Source of the DNA: Ministeria vibrans ATCC 50519
Taxonomy: Eukaryota; Opisthokonta; Filasterea
Direction of reading: 5' to 3'
Assembly: GCA_943704425.1 (NCBI GenBank)
Contig: CALSCP010001168.1
Location: 38,151-102,150 of the forward strand
Length of the DNA: 64,000 nt
The notes below the pieces were generated by a model. That model saw only the letters and a program-made list of their open reading frames with translations. It was not told the origin of the DNA and made no database searches. Numbering within the stretch: the first letter of the stretch is position 1; every line of letters begins with the position of its first letter. Position numbers and translations under genes: made by a program. Below are positions 40,128-55,614 of the stretch, piece by piece.

Positions 40128-40789
40128 GAGGGTGGGTGAGTGAGAGGTTGAGAAGCAACCGTGACGGGGGATGCCGAGATTTGGCGGTGGGAGGGAGATG
40201 TGTGAGGCGACTGGTGACGTTCGCTGATGGCCATTTCAAAGGAGGGTGGAGGAGGGCGTGTGGACTCGGGCAGACGACGCGGCCCCTGCTTAGGCGAGAG
40301 CGCCAGCTGAGCGGCAAATACCACGGGTGAGCGGGTGGAGGGTGACGAAGAGGAGGCAAGATCGGCGGTGGCGAGAGTGGCAGTGGTGGCGAGGGACACG
40401 ACGGGTGGTGGACGATAGACGAGTTCGGGCGACGATCGCTCGGGAGGAGTGTCTTCGCCAATGGGACCTGTGTCCCACGACGACGTGGTTGCCGCGGGTT
40501 CGCCAGCTGGTTCCTTTGGTGCCATCTCCTTCTTCACCTCCTTCGTCTCTTCTTCCTTCTCGTTTAGTTCCTTCTTTGGAGGCGCACTCGACGCTTCGGG
40601 CAAACCAGCGTCGTTGGATGTTTCTTGAGTGGCGGCGTCAGGAGAGGCCCCTAAGCCCAAATGGGTTGTCGGTGAGTCGAGAAGGCGCTCGGCAAAGCGC
40701 GAGCCGAGGGACACGCCCATGACTTCGTCGAGATCGTCGTCGTCGTCATCGTAGAAGATGGTGGGGGCAGTGGTGGTGGTGGTAGCAGC

Positions 40790-40832
<43 letters not shown>

Positions 40833-42574
40833 CTATCGGCATGGGTGGGACTGGTGCCTCCCGTGATGGAGGGGGACGTATACGACAGACGCGTGCCGGG
40901 GTTCCGAGCAGGAATTGGCGCTGGCTTGCCCTTGGTCTTGTCGACAGTCACTGGCGAGATGAGCGTGGGGTTTTCGTCGGTGCGCACGGTGGGCGGCGGA
41001 GTAGACGGCGGTGGAGAGGCAATGGGTGGAGGACGTGAGGCAGGAGCGGGCGCAGGTATTGGGGGAGGATGACGATGGGTGGTCAGACTAATGGGCGGCG
41101 CAGGCGCAGCGGACGTGGCAGAAACGGCGACGGGCGGCGGTGGGGCCGTTGTGTGTGTGGGAGGCGGAGCGGGTCGCGTCAAGGTATGCGAACGCAACGG
41201 CGGAGGTGGTAGTGCGGATTTGTTGCGATGAGTGGGGGAGGTGGGAGCTTGGAGCGGAGGTGGCGACGCGATCGGGGGCGGAGCGGCAATGGTTGGCGGA
41301 GGATCGGATGGCGAGGGCAATATGCGCTCGGTAGGCTGGCTCAAGTCAACCACAACGTTTTCGGCAGGTTTGCGAACACTGCGTGCCAAAGGACGCTTGC
41401 GCATCGACTCAGGCGAGGTAGTCGATTCTTCAAATGAGGTTTTTCGCGCGCGCTGCTGCGATGGCGAGCCAGCATCGTTATTGACTTCTCCTTCTCCTTT
41501 TTCTTTTTCTTTGGGTCCCTCGGATGAGCGCACGGTGTCGGGCGAACCAGCAAAGAAAAAAGCCGAGCCAGCGTGGCTGCTGCCCTCCCTGTCAGCAGCC
41601 GTGGAGTTGGTGTTGTCGTCTCTGTTCCCTTGGGAAGGCGACGCACGGACTGGTTCGGGCGAACCGGCAAAGTAGAAGGCAGCGGAGGAGGAGGCGCCGC
41701 CAGGAGAAGCACTGGTCGAGGGCTCTTCCTTTGGTGACTCCTCCCGCTTTGGAGTGGTTGTTGTAGGAGGCACGGACTGGGGCGAGGCAGCCGAATAGAA
41801 CCGCAGTGGCGGTTCCCCTTTGCTTTGTGGATGTGCGGGCGGGTTTGCTGCTGCTGCTGCTGCTGCTGCTGCGGTGGATGGAGCGGTGGCCAGAGCTGGC
41901 GGGGAGGGGACGACGACGGGAATGGTGTTCATGTTGGCTTCGTTCAGGACAGATTCGAGAAGCGACAGCGAATTGGAGCGCGGCTCGACGCCCACAGACG
42001 CCGGCAGCGCCGTCTTGGCGGCAGCCGCAGACGGAGCTGGCGCCACGGGCGAGGGGGCGACGGCTGGCGGCTTCTGCGGCTCTGGCTCGACGCGGCTCTC
42101 CTCCTTCTTCTTCTCCTCCTCCTCCTCCTCCTCCTCCTCCTCCGACGACGACGACAGTCCCATTGCTGCAGCCAAAAAGGGACGCCGTCTCCCGCTCTGG
42201 GTGCGCTTCACCGTCGCGCCCGATCCCTTGGCCGATGATCCAGAGTCGGATCGGGTCACTGCAGGCGCAGCCGGTCTACATTGCAACGGAGAGTCGATTG
42301 AGCGCCATAACAGAAAAAAAGAGAAGAACAAAAAAAAATTTTTTTTTCTGATCAAAACAAACGGGGCAAAAACAGACAATACGAGGTTGGATGGGGAAGG
42401 ATCCTTTTGAATAGCGTTCAGGACCACAGAAGCAAGCGTGGCGACGAGGATGGGACAGTTTTAAGCGGAGAGAGAAGAGCAGAGAGACAAGAGAAGGAAA
42501 AGGCATTACTTGTCTGAACTTGTGCCGTAGACGGTGGCACTGACTCCATACGGAGCTCCGGCAATTCGAGGCAT
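38417..42574 (-). CDS. Large disordered protein with C-terminal armadillo repeats
   Basis: Two exons (42574-42510, 42275-38417) give 1,307 residues. The first 950 or so are low complexity: acidic and basic runs, long Pro-rich tracts (PPPPLRSHT, PPPVAVS) that could bind SH3 or WW domains, an Ala run, and about 25 glutamines near 40046-40128. Three similar short motifs, F-x2-A-x-S-P, lie near 41540-41800. The last 330 residues are armadillo repeats (RITRCGGIEVLLHLLADG, ITIVQHGAVPALIMLLED, VTLGQSGAIPPLVDLLVHG). Such repeats usually bind peptides. The 22-residue first exon (MPRIAGAPYGVSATVYG...) is inferred from a phase-matched donor. I know no family with this order; a signalling or cytoskeletal scaffold is possible. 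It converges on PSMA2. Confidence 0.8.
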
Positions 42575-42903
42575 CGGGATGCGCGAAAAGCAAGAACAGA
42601 TTGACTCGAGAAAAAAGCAATTGTGATCGACTGATCGTAAAGCGATAATTATGATAAGAATCAACTGTACATGCACTCTGCTTTCGTCTTTCTACAAGCG
42701 CAACGGGTTACTGGAGTCTAGACAGTAGTCTGGCCGTTTGAGTAGGTCACCCGCCTAAGAGATAAGAGACCTTGTTATGGTAAGGTGATGGTAAGCTAAG
42801 TATTAATAAATGAAAATATTACTCATTTTTTTCTGTTTGATTAGACCCAACGATAGCAGACCAAGGGTGTTGAGTGTTGACCACTGTTGGGTGACATAGA
42901 ACA
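42575..42903. promoter_or_regulatory. Divergent intergenic region armadillo gene / BBS4
   Basis: 329 bp, the longest divergent gap in the window. It contains the possible 37-residue micro-gene and otherwise unremarkable AT-rich DNA; no tRNA or other RNA gene was seen. Confidence 0.45.
42692..42897 (-). CDS. Possible 37-residue two-exon micro-gene
   Basis: A minus-strand Met at 42897 opens 17 codons (MSPNSGQHSTPLVCYRW) to 42847. After a putative 92-bp intron (GTCTAA...TTAG) another 20 codons follow (AGDLLKRPDYCLDSSNPLRL) with a stop at 42694-42692. The second part starts right after a good pyrimidine-rich acceptor and looks protein-like, but the donor is poor and no family is recognised. It lies in the 329-bp region between the armadillo gene and BBS4, only 6 bp from the BBS4 start. 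Confidence 0.25.
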
Positions 42904-43663
42904 ATGAGTCGTGGTGAGAGAGCAACGTTGAGAAACAAGTGTCAACTGTTGAGGTTTACCTTTTCTTTCCCTCACTCTGTCTTCGCTCTGTCTCACTTGG
43001 CACAGCACCCTCTTTGCCTGTGTACGAAGGGCGAAACTGGCTGATACAAATGCATTACGTACGGCACGAATACGCCAGATGCAAGGTACGTGTGACAGGA
43101 GATACGTTTAATTATATGTAATGAGTGTAGAACATATCTGTTGTTTGAAACACAATAACTGTACAGACTCTCATTGAAGAGGAGCTCACCGCATCGCATA
43201 ACCAATGTGAACATGCGCTTTTTGTGAAAGGTAGTGCACTTGGGCTGAGACATACACTGTATGAAGCGCTTTCGTTGATGTTTCTCAGGAATGATTCTTC
43301 GGCATGAAGGTGACATTGCGAGTTCGCTGCAGCTCTTCAAGAAGGCCTCCTTGCTGAACCCATCAAGTGCATCCAACTTGAAGCAAGTGGGACGCTCACT
43401 GTATGCGCCTATATTTTCATAATATTCTGTTTTGATATGTCTACATTGGTATACTTTGCATGACACTGATTGAATTGTCTATTATAATGCAGTCATTTAC
43501 TGGGAAAGCATCGGGCGGCCCTCGACGTCTACGAAGAGGCGCTAGTGTTGTCCCCCAATGACTGGGAGATCTTACATCACCAAGGTGTATGCTACACGCA
43601 CCTCAACGACATTCGCAGGGTAGTGATCAATAAGCAAAAGCAAATCAAAATAAATTATTAATG

Positions 43664-43719
<56 letters not shown>

Positions 43720-45439
43720 TTTATTGTTGGTAGGCCAAGTATTCGTTCCGAAAGGCCCTTGGAGAGCACCAACACGAGCGAACGTATGTACAGCTTGTCA
43801 AAGTGCTGGTGCGCGAAGAGGACATTGTGGGCGCTATCGCCATTTGCAAGGAAGCACTTGAGTACGTCGATTGAAAGCATCGCGCATGAAAACAATTAAT
43901 GTCGGTCATTTATAATATTATGTAATATGTAATGTTCTGATCAATCTGCTTGTATATTAGATTGACACCCGACAGCTGTGAGTTGTTAACGCTGGGCGGG
44001 CTGTTGAATCTGCGTTTAGGCAAAGTAAAGCGGGCGTTTGAGTTTCTGGGTGCGTCGCTGGCAGTGAATGCGCGCAACACAAAGGCACGAAACGAGTACA
44101 TTTATAATAGTATAAATTTGATAGAGTGTGACGAGTCGACGTCTGATTGACACTCTCGCAAAATTGATAATTATAATAATAATAATAATAATTATAATAA
44201 TAATAATTATAATAATAATAATATTTTGTATATTAATCATTACTGCGATCTCTCTCTTTATTTTTCTTAATTATTATAATTTATATACAGGTTATATTGG
44301 GCGCAGGGTCAATCATCCAAGAGTACGGGGACTATGATGTGGCGCTTGTCAAGTACCGCACCGCTGGTTAGTCGTTGTTTATATTTTAGTTCATGCATAT
44401 AACCATAACAAAATTTATTTGCTGATTATTAATTAATATTATTTATGTACCGTTCTGTTGAAGGATTTTTTGACACATGTCATATTTAGCAGCCATATAT
44501 CTTATCGTTTTTTTATGCAGCGGTTATGGACAGTGAAAGTGCGCCACTGTGGAACAACGTAGCCCTATGCTATCTTGGCAAGAGTAAGCTCGTCGCGTCC
44601 ATTGCCTGTCTCAAGCGCGCTCTCTCCATTGCGCCCACCGAATGGGTATATATCCACACTGTACCGGATGCAGAGCGGAATAATAAACCCTCTGTACATA
44701 TTATGATAGGTTGTGCTCTACAATCTGGGGCTGGTGCACTTGCACTGCGAATTGTACTCGTCCGCCTTCCACTTTAGTAGCGCCACCGTCAATCTTCGCC
44801 CTGACTATGCTCCAGCCTATTTTCTGCTCGCTGGTCCGCCACTCATAATCACACATGTAGATGAATACTCTCTTAATTAATATTGTTATAGTTTCTCTCG
44901 TGCATTTGGGCAACTTTCCCAAGGCTAAACTTGCCTTTGAAAAGGCCTGTCAACTCGGAGGGTACACACACAGATCATTTGCCTTATATTCCGGTTCATC
45001 GGCCTCACGTCTACCATTTCTCTATCATTTCTTTTAATATGTTATCACTTTTTATTAATTCTTCCTCCTCTCCTCTATTTCTCTGTCTCTCTTTCTTTTC
45101 CTCTACTCCCAGTAGAGACTCATTGATACTACTCAACTTTGTCATTGCCCTGTTCAATGCGGGCCATGATGCGCTTGCTGCGCGCTACATGCACCAATTT
45201 GGGCTCACGAGGGACACTGAGCGTGCACACCGCAAGAGCCGCTCGATCTCACGCTCATCCGAGCTCGACGAGCGGATGGACCAGCTCGCGCTGCAGGTGA
45301 TGCTCATGATTATTCGACGCAAAGAAGCCTCATTTGCCCCTCTGCCTAGATCATGCCCCATCTTCCTGTACTATCCGACTCCGAAATCTCCTCGATGGAG
45401 ATTGTCTTTTCTCCTCCTCAGACCGAAACACGACTATAA
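42904..45439 (+). CDS. BBS4: Bardet-Biedl syndrome 4 homologue (BBSome TPR subunit)
   Basis: BBSome subunit that carries membrane cargo for ciliary transport. Thirteen short exons (42904-42913, 43006-43085, 43167-43230, 43289-43400, 43493-43619, 43734-43861, 43961-44084, 44291-44366, 44521-44645, 44710-44833, 44892-44961, 45113-45296, 45350-45439) give 437 residues. It follows BBS4 throughout: YEGRNWLIQMHYVRHEYARCK, SNLKQVGRSLHLLGKH, DWEILHHQGVCY, LGAGSIIQEYGDYDVALVKYR, PLWNNVALCYLGKSK, ISCLKRA-like ASIACLKRALSIAP, and VVLYNLGLVHLHCELYSSAFHF. TPR repeats cover nearly all of it. Exon 1 holds only ten coding bases. The intron after exon 7 appears to start with GC. Introns 5 and 7 carry (AAT)n tracts. 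Confidence 0.93.
43664..43720. repeat. (AAT)n microsatellite in BBS4 intron 5
   Basis: About 18 AAT units. A second, less regular tract lies in intron 7 at 44167-44222. Confidence 0.9.
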
Positions 45440-45494
45440 CATTGAAAGTCTATGTACACATTAATTATTAATCATACTGCATTGCATGTGTGTC

Positions 45495-47500
45495 TCAGGG
45501 ACTCGTGCGCTCGTCGACAATGCGCTTCATTGTGGCAGCAAGGATGCTCTTCATCTCGTCTCGTTCCCGCACTGCACTGTCTCGCTCTCGCTTCCTCTCC
45601 TCCGCGTTGGCAATCGCTCTCTACGAAAACAATCTCAAGTATTTTATTTTTTGTTTCGTCGTGCTTTATTATTTTCCCCCTCACCATATAGTCTGCGCGC
45701 AGCTGGTCGCGATCGCGGCTGAGCTCGCTGTTGACCTGTCTCGTCGTGCGCACCTCACGCTCGTAGCGCTCCGTCTCGTCTGTGATTCCGTCAATGCGCT
45801 CTCGCAGCGAATCCACTTCCCGTCGCGTCTGCAGAACTTGTCGCTCGTACTCTTGAATCGCAAACGTCCGCTCCATCACTTCCCGTCGGAGTCCTTCCAC
45901 TTGCTCGCGCAGCCGGGAGTTCTAATAATAAATAAATGAAAGAAGTCATAAGAGTGATAAAGGCAAGATGGGCCAGAGACACACCTCATCGTGTACGTGA
46001 CGGACGCGATGCTCACTGCCTTCACTCTGCTCCGACATGGAATCGGCCTCCATGCGTAGTGTGGCTACTGTCGCCGACTCGCGACGCAGCGAATCCTCCA
46101 GCTGCGCTCGCTCCGCTTCCGCCTCCTGCAAAATAGCTTGTGCTTGCTGCAGCTGTTCGACGTAGGCACGCAGCGCCTTCTCCAGCTCAGCATGCGCCCC
46201 CATCGCTTCATTCAACTCCTGTTCCTTCTGTCCCAGTGCACTCACTACCACCCGCAGATCCTGTTCCGTCCGCTCCCTTGCCTCCTTCTCCCGCTCTGTG
46301 TGCGCGACCAGTCCATCGCGCTCCGTCGCCCACGCATCCTCCCGACGCCGGTACGTCGCCACAAGACGCATGTGCTCCTCCAGTGCCTGACGCAGTCCCT
46401 GACTCTCCTCAACAGTCTGCGACAGTGCCGCGTGCAATGTTGCCTAACCACCAATAATAAAAGTATTATAATATTAATAATGAGAATAATGAATAATAAC
46501 AATTCTCTTAGAAACACTCGGTGTTGACTATTAGAGGTGTTATGTTTTTGGTTTTCGTGTTCAGACTCACTTCGTCCGCAAAAACTGACTCTTTTTCCCT
46601 GCGATCCATTTCAGCCTGTTCTGCCCGCAGGTCCAGTTGAGCTGACAGTCGGTCTCGCTCGTCGACCAAACACTCAATGGTCGTCGTTTGCTCACGCACT
46701 TGCTCCACTAGTGCATCGCTCTGGCGCTGTGCTTCCTCAAGGGTCTCCTGCAGTGCAGTCAGCTCACCATTGCGATCTTCGAGTCGCTGCCCTAAAACGC
46801 GCACGAGCGATTCCTCTCCCTCCCGCAGCCCAGCCTGTGTCGCCTCCTCCTCCTGCTCCTCCTCTTCTTCTTCCTCTTTTTGAGCGTGTGTGCTTTGCAC
46901 ACGCACTGGCAGTCGACTGGTCCGACGTCCCCTCCCACTTCCACTCGACCCACTCAGTGACGAGTCGTTCGAGGCCGACATAAACGAACGGTCCAGTGTT
47001 CGACACGCGTGCTCCCACAGCCGTTCATACTCGCCGCGTGCAAGACAATGCTGTGCCACCTCAAGTAGATACCGACGAGCCCACTCAAGCTGACGGAAAA
47101 ACAGCAATAATAAATCCACATTAATAACGTCTAAACGCACGCTTTTTTTTTTCCTCTCTCTCCCTTTTTCTATTCTCATACCTGCTTGAGTTCACGAAGA
47201 CAAAGAGCAACGGAAAGTGTGTTGGAGGAGGGATGAAAGGCATCAAAGGTGGCGCGGAAGGCATCGGCCCACGCAGTCGCACTGCGGCCATCACCTCGTT
47301 CACTGCGCTGACTCTGCTCCAGTTGCTCAATGCGCGTGCGCTGTGCATTACACCGTTCCCGCAGATTGTGCACAACGTCAACAGACTCGGAGGTGAGACC
47401 TGCCTGGCGACCCACCACCAGCAGTTGGTCTTCGAGCTCGGCTATGCGTCCCCTCGACTCGTCCAGCTGTGCATTCAGGCGCTCATGCTCAGCGACTGCA

Positions 47501-47534
<34 letters not shown>

Positions 47535-48910
47535 ACGCTGCTGATGAGGACAGTAGCGTCGATGTAGCAAGAAAATGTTGTTCGTCGTGCTCGGCAAGGG
47601 ACTGTCGCAGTCGCTTGCACTCCGCCTCAAGACTGAACACCGTTTCGCTCTGCGACGCCAACTGCTGCTCCGTCTGTCGCAGACGATGTGCGAGCTCGTC
47701 GATCACACGATGGTTCGCCTGCAATTTCGCCAAATGTGTTTGGGTCTGTTCTCCGTCGGCATGTGCCTTGTTCAGCGCCTGCTTCAACTCGTGAACGTGA
47801 CTCTCGAGGGTTGTGTTTTGTGCGTGTAGCATTTCGAGTTGTGCTTCCAGTTTGACACGTGTGCGTTCTTCGCCCTCTCGCTGCTCACCCTGCACCATCA
47901 GCCCAATACCATCTCTGTACTCGGCCGCAGCGCCAACTCTCATAATCTCTTGGTCGCGCGCTAACACCTGCTCGCGCAACGCAACGATACGCGATTCGAG
48001 TGACTCGCGCGAGTCCATTTCCGTCGCGAGCTCCGCCTCAAGCTGCGAAATGCGTCGCTGTGCCATCTTGACAATGTCGATGCGACTATCTTCAGGCGTA
48101 GCTTGCTCGGCAGCGCATCGCTCGCACGTGGACAAGACAGCAGGTGGCACAGTAGCGTCAAGGTGCATTCGTTGACGATTGAATGCAAACTGGCGCTTCC
48201 CTGTGCCCTGCGGCGTCTCAATGACCGCATTCAAATTCTTGCCCAGAAGCTCCTCAATGCGCTGCTTCTGCGAGAACACGGTCTCCTCAAGATCCGCCAC
48301 GCGTGCGGCATGTTGCCCCAAGAGGAACTTTGCATTGCGAAGCGTCTTGTCCGCATCGCGCAGCCGCTCCAGGTTGGTCCGCTCCCTCTCGACCGCTTCC
48401 TCGCGCGTGCGCACCACCCGCATGTGAAGGTCGTTGCAGTCGCGCGTGAGCCGCGCATTGTCATTCAGCAGCGGCTGAGCCTGAGACGACTGGAAATGAA
48501 ACAAGACCAAAAAAAAAAAAAACGGTCAACACCAATTTTTCAAATTTTCGCGCTCACGTAGAAATGCACAAACACGCAACATGCTGGTGGACGTATGGGA
48601 AATGCAATACTCATGCAAATGCAAAGGCGACGGGGCCCGACGATGAAGGCATGGCTCTGTAGAGAGTGCGACTGCGAACACAACACTTCACCTTTTCTTG
48701 CGCGCGTCTCTCGCTCTCGTCCAGGCGCGTTTGCAGTTGCTCTACCGACTCGACGGTGTGCATATGGTCAGAAAATAGACGGTCGACCAAGGCGAGCGAG
48801 TCGGCGCCCAGCGGTTCGTTGTAGCCGAGCTGGTCGAGTTTGAGACGGAGCAACGACAGCTTCGCAGCCACCCGATCACCTCGGGCGTTTGAGCCGCCCT
48901 CAGTCATCAT
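45495..48910 (-). CDS. CEP135: Centrosomal protein CEP135 / Bld10 homologue
   Basis: Centriole cartwheel and wall coiled-coil protein that links SAS-6 spokes to microtubules. Six exons (48910-48692, 48489-47182, 47089-46571, 46443-45985, 45921-45685, 45620-45495) give 955 residues; human CEP135 has about 1,140. The N-terminus has the family microtubule-binding signature LRLKLDQLGYNEPLGADSLA then LVDRLFSDHMHTVES, and later LLGKNLNAVIETPQG with FAFNRQRMHLDATVPP, which matches the conserved KNLHAVVQTPGG...FRRQRMQ block of human CEP135. The rest is heptad-rich coiled coil, interrupted by Ser/Ala runs and a Ser/Gly patch. The start is the double Met at 48910. The last exon (RAIANAEERKRERD...) is inferred from splice signals. 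It converges on BBS4, another ciliary gene. Confidence 0.87.
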
Positions 48911-49043
48911 GTTGGAGGTACAGGTGCAATCAATGGGGTTTGCACACTCGGTAGGACGATGAATGAACTTTGACTGATCACTCAAAAGCACCTCCAAAGT
49001 TCATTTTCAAAATCAAAATTCAATTAATTTAACTGTTTCAGGT
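48911..49043. promoter_or_regulatory. Divergent intergenic region CEP135 / JmjC gene
   Basis: 133 bp between divergent start codons; the part next to the JmjC gene is AT-rich. Presumed bidirectional promoter. Confidence 0.5.
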
Positions 49044-49838
49044 ATGAGTCGACGCCGGACGCGAGAGAGTAAGGACACGGTTGAAGGATCGTCAGATTTG
49101 GCGGACTCGACTCACTCGACGGAATCGTCGAGTGAGGCGCTAGGAGAGGCGGCACCGGCGTCCTTTCGAGTGATCTGCACACTCATCCTTGCGGTCCTCA
49201 CTCTGACCCTTCCTCTGCTGTACACCGACCAGTGGGGCGGAAAGAGCGCCCCTGTCGACTCGGAGCACACCCCATGTTGGCATTTGTACCGGCCATTGGA
49301 CGAGTAAGTGGTGGCGTCTGCGTCTCTCTCTCTCTCTCTCTCAGTGAGTGTGAGTGTGCAATATTGTACTCACTGATGATTGATGGCAGATTTCGAGCTT
49401 CACTGCAGCCGGAACTCCCCGTTGCTGAGCCCGGGTTTGTCTTAAACGTCCCCGCTGCCGACATGACTCTTGAGAAGTTTATGCGGCAGCATGTAATGCC
49501 CAGTGTGCCGGTGTTGGTGACGGGCGCGGCGAAGTTGTGGCCAGCTCTCAACCGCTGGACGGACGCGTACCTGTTGTCGACCATGGGCAAGGAGGAGGTC
49601 AAGGTGGAGCGCTCAAGGGACAACGTCTTTCGTTATTGGGACGAGGACACGACGCAGCTCATGTCGTTCGGGACTTTTCTGCAACGCATCACGAGCGAGC
49701 GCCGTCGTGCCGAGGACGAAACGCTCTATGTCACGGGCGTCGACAATATTGAGTCGATTCAGCAGGATTTGCGCAGGTTCCCATTTGCACGCTGGCTTCA
49801 CATGGCCCAAGTGGCCTTTTGGATGGGTGGTGGAGGAC

Positions 49839-49931
<93 letters not shown>

Positions 49932-50445
49932 NNNNNNNNNNGGGGTGGGGGATGGGGGGGGGGCATGGATGTTTGTAACTCTGTTTGTTTCGGTGTGCAG
50001 GTGACTCCGTTGCACTTTGACACGGCTGAAAACCTCATGACCGTTGTTCGCGGGTCGAAAACAGTCACTCTATTTGCTCCAGACCAGACGCAATACCTCT
50101 ATCCAATGTAACCGCAGCACAACCGGAACTGACCACACCACAGCTGATTTTCTTTTTGCCAATTGTAGCTACCGCGATCAGCAGTACTTCTCGGCGGCGG
50201 ATCTGTCGTCAGACGATGTGCACCTGACGCACCCATTGACCGCGAGGGCTGTGCGAGCGACAGTGACAGTGCGTGCGGGCGACACGCTGTTTATCCCGGC
50301 CTTCTGGTGGCACCACGTTCACAGCTCACCGCACGCTAATATCATGGTCAGCATGCTCTTCGTGCCACACAGCACTCTTCACTTTGCGCACATCCACGCC
50401 CTTCAGCACGTGCTCCCGTCAAACGCATCTGCATACTCCACTTGA
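49044..50445 (+). CDS. Membrane-anchored JmjC (cupin-8) oxygenase
   Basis: Four exons (49044-49303, 49390-49840, 50001-50107, 50169-50445) give 364 residues. After a Ser/Glu-rich N-terminus, residues 43-60 (VICTLILAVLTLTLPLLY) form one hydrophobic segment with Arg before it, so a type II membrane protein with a lumenal catalytic domain is likely. The JmjC domain has VPVLVTGAAKLWPAL, then the iron ligands HFD (PLHFDTAENL, about residue 241) and a second His in FWWHHVHS, with GSKTVTLF supplying a possible 2-oxoglutarate Lys. All metal ligands are present, so it is probably an active Fe(II)/2-oxoglutarate hydroxylase. The substrate is unknown; JMJD7, JMJD8 and HIF-hydroxylase-like proteins are the nearest known relatives. 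Intron 2 contains a GT/GA repeat and the N gap. Confidence 0.85.
49842..49931. repeat. (GT)n(GA)n tract next to assembly gap
   Basis: About 15 GT units followed by about 29 GA units that run into the N block, inside JmjC intron 2. Confidence 0.95.
49932..49941. other. Assembly gap (10 N)
   Basis: Ten undetermined bases at the end of a GA microsatellite; the true length is probably unknown. It is intronic, so it does not affect a coding exon. Confidence 0.98.
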
Positions 50446-50518
50446 ACCCACTACCAGTCCCCTCTTCTCCCTCTCTCTCACACACACAAACACACACATT
50501 TTATGTCTTTGAGTGTAT

Positions 50519-51968
50519 TCACTTGCGAACCCCCATGGCCTGTTGGTAAATCTTGTCGTCCTATACGAAAACATTATTGTCACATCTCACTCGGGGTTGT
50601 GTGTTTGTTCGGGAAAGTGGAGGAGGAAGGGGTGGTTTACCTCCGGGGCAGTCTGGACAATCTTCTCAATGCGGGCCATGATCTCAGGCGTGATCTTCGC
50701 GGCGACCTCAAGCGCAGCCATGTTCTGGTCGAGCTACAATGCGGGGTGAGTGAGTGGGTGGGTATAACTGAGAGAAGAACGGTACCTGGTCGACACTGGT
50801 GGCGCCTGTGATGACAGTGCTCACTCGGTCGTTCTTGAGACACCACGCAATGGAGAGTGCCGCCAGCGTACATTCAAGCTCGGCCGCGATGGGACGCAGC
50901 AACTCTGTGCGCTCAATCTGCCACGCTTGGTCATTCATCTTGGCGTCACGCAGCCACTTGTAGTCCTCCAGCGCGAGGCGCGAACCTTCCGGGATGACCT
51001 TGCCGGCGTACTTGCCTGTAAGAATGCCGCTTGCCAGGGGCGACCAGGTGGTCAGGCCCAGGCCATACTTGGCATAGAGCGGGCGATATTCGCGCTCCAC
51101 GCGATCGCGGTGCAGCAGGTTGTACTGCGGCTGCTCCATGACTGGACGCATGAGGCCCAGGCGGTCGGCGATTTCGCATGCCTCGGTAATCTCTTGGGCG
51201 TTCCACTCGCTTGTACCCCAGTAGAACGCTTGGCCCTTCTCGATGACGTGGTTCATTGCACGAACGGTCTCTTCGATTGGTGTCAGCGGGTCGGGGCGAT
51301 GGCAAAAGACCAGGTCGACGTAGTCGAGCTTCATACGTTCCAGCGAGCGATTCATGCCTAAGTTAGTAAGAAGAAGGAGCGAGACAGGGCGTCAATTATG
51401 CGCTCCGCCCAACATAGTCCAAACGATTACCCTCAACAATGTGCTTCCGAGAAAGACCCTTGGCGTTGGGACCCGCCTTGGTACCAAAGAAGATTTTGGT
51501 CGAAAGGACGAGATCGTCACTGAGAGAGATACAGAAGAATCGGAAAAATAAATATTAGTGCGTAGAGCGCACAATCCGAAGTAGAATACCGCGTCCACTC
51601 TCCGTCAGAAACACCGCGCGCAATCACACGCCCCATGATTGACTCGGAGTCACCGGCAGCGTACGCCTCAGCATTGTCGCTACGTGTATCACATGACTCG
51701 ATCAGAAAAGGGTTTGAAAAAAAAAAAAACACACACATAAAAAAAAGTTCAGTTCTCACAAAAAATTGACACCATGCTTGTAAGCGGCCTTCATGAGCTC
51801 ATAGGCAGGGTCGTCGTTGATCTAATGGAATGATTGCGGATGCGTAAGAAGAACGGGCACTTTCGTTGGATGGAATATTTTGCTAACTTGAAATTTGAAT
51901 GTCACCCACGATCCAAACGAAAGGCGCGAGACCTTGAGTCCCGAGCGACCAAGAAGAACGTACTGCAT
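50519..51968 (-). CDS. Kv channel beta-subunit-like aldo-keto reductase
   Basis: Seven exons (51968-51888, 51821-51760, 51679-51590, 51519-51431, 51357-50786, 50733-50641, 50560-50519) give 342 residues, a normal length. The tetrad of NADPH-dependent aldo-keto reductases is present: Asp and Tyr in [11 protein letters not shown], Lys in STKIFFG, and His in FCHRPDP. Wording is close to Kv-beta (KCNAB) and plant KAB1: [59 protein letters not shown] and [18 protein letters not shown]. In animals these bind Shaker-type potassium channels; in protists and bacteria they may act alone. The catalytic His is present, where animal Kv-beta, as I recall it, has Asn, which suggests an active enzyme. Confidence 0.92.
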
Positions 51969-52143
51969 ACTGAAGTGCAAAGATGAAACAAAGCAAAAAA
52001 AAAGACAGATGACAGATCACAGATTACTACTCGCCGCGATGGAAATCTCAAATGAATTGGTTGATTGATGATACTCTTTAAAAATAATATAATCCTTTTC
52101 AATCTTTGGTTTCGCTTTCTTCTCACTCCCTCACTCACTCCCA

Positions 52144-55614
<3,471 letters not shown>

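Noticed and set aside
42575-42903. A tRNA or small RNA in the longest divergent gap
   Set aside because: No cloverleaf, anticodon arm or conserved B-box could be built from the sequence.
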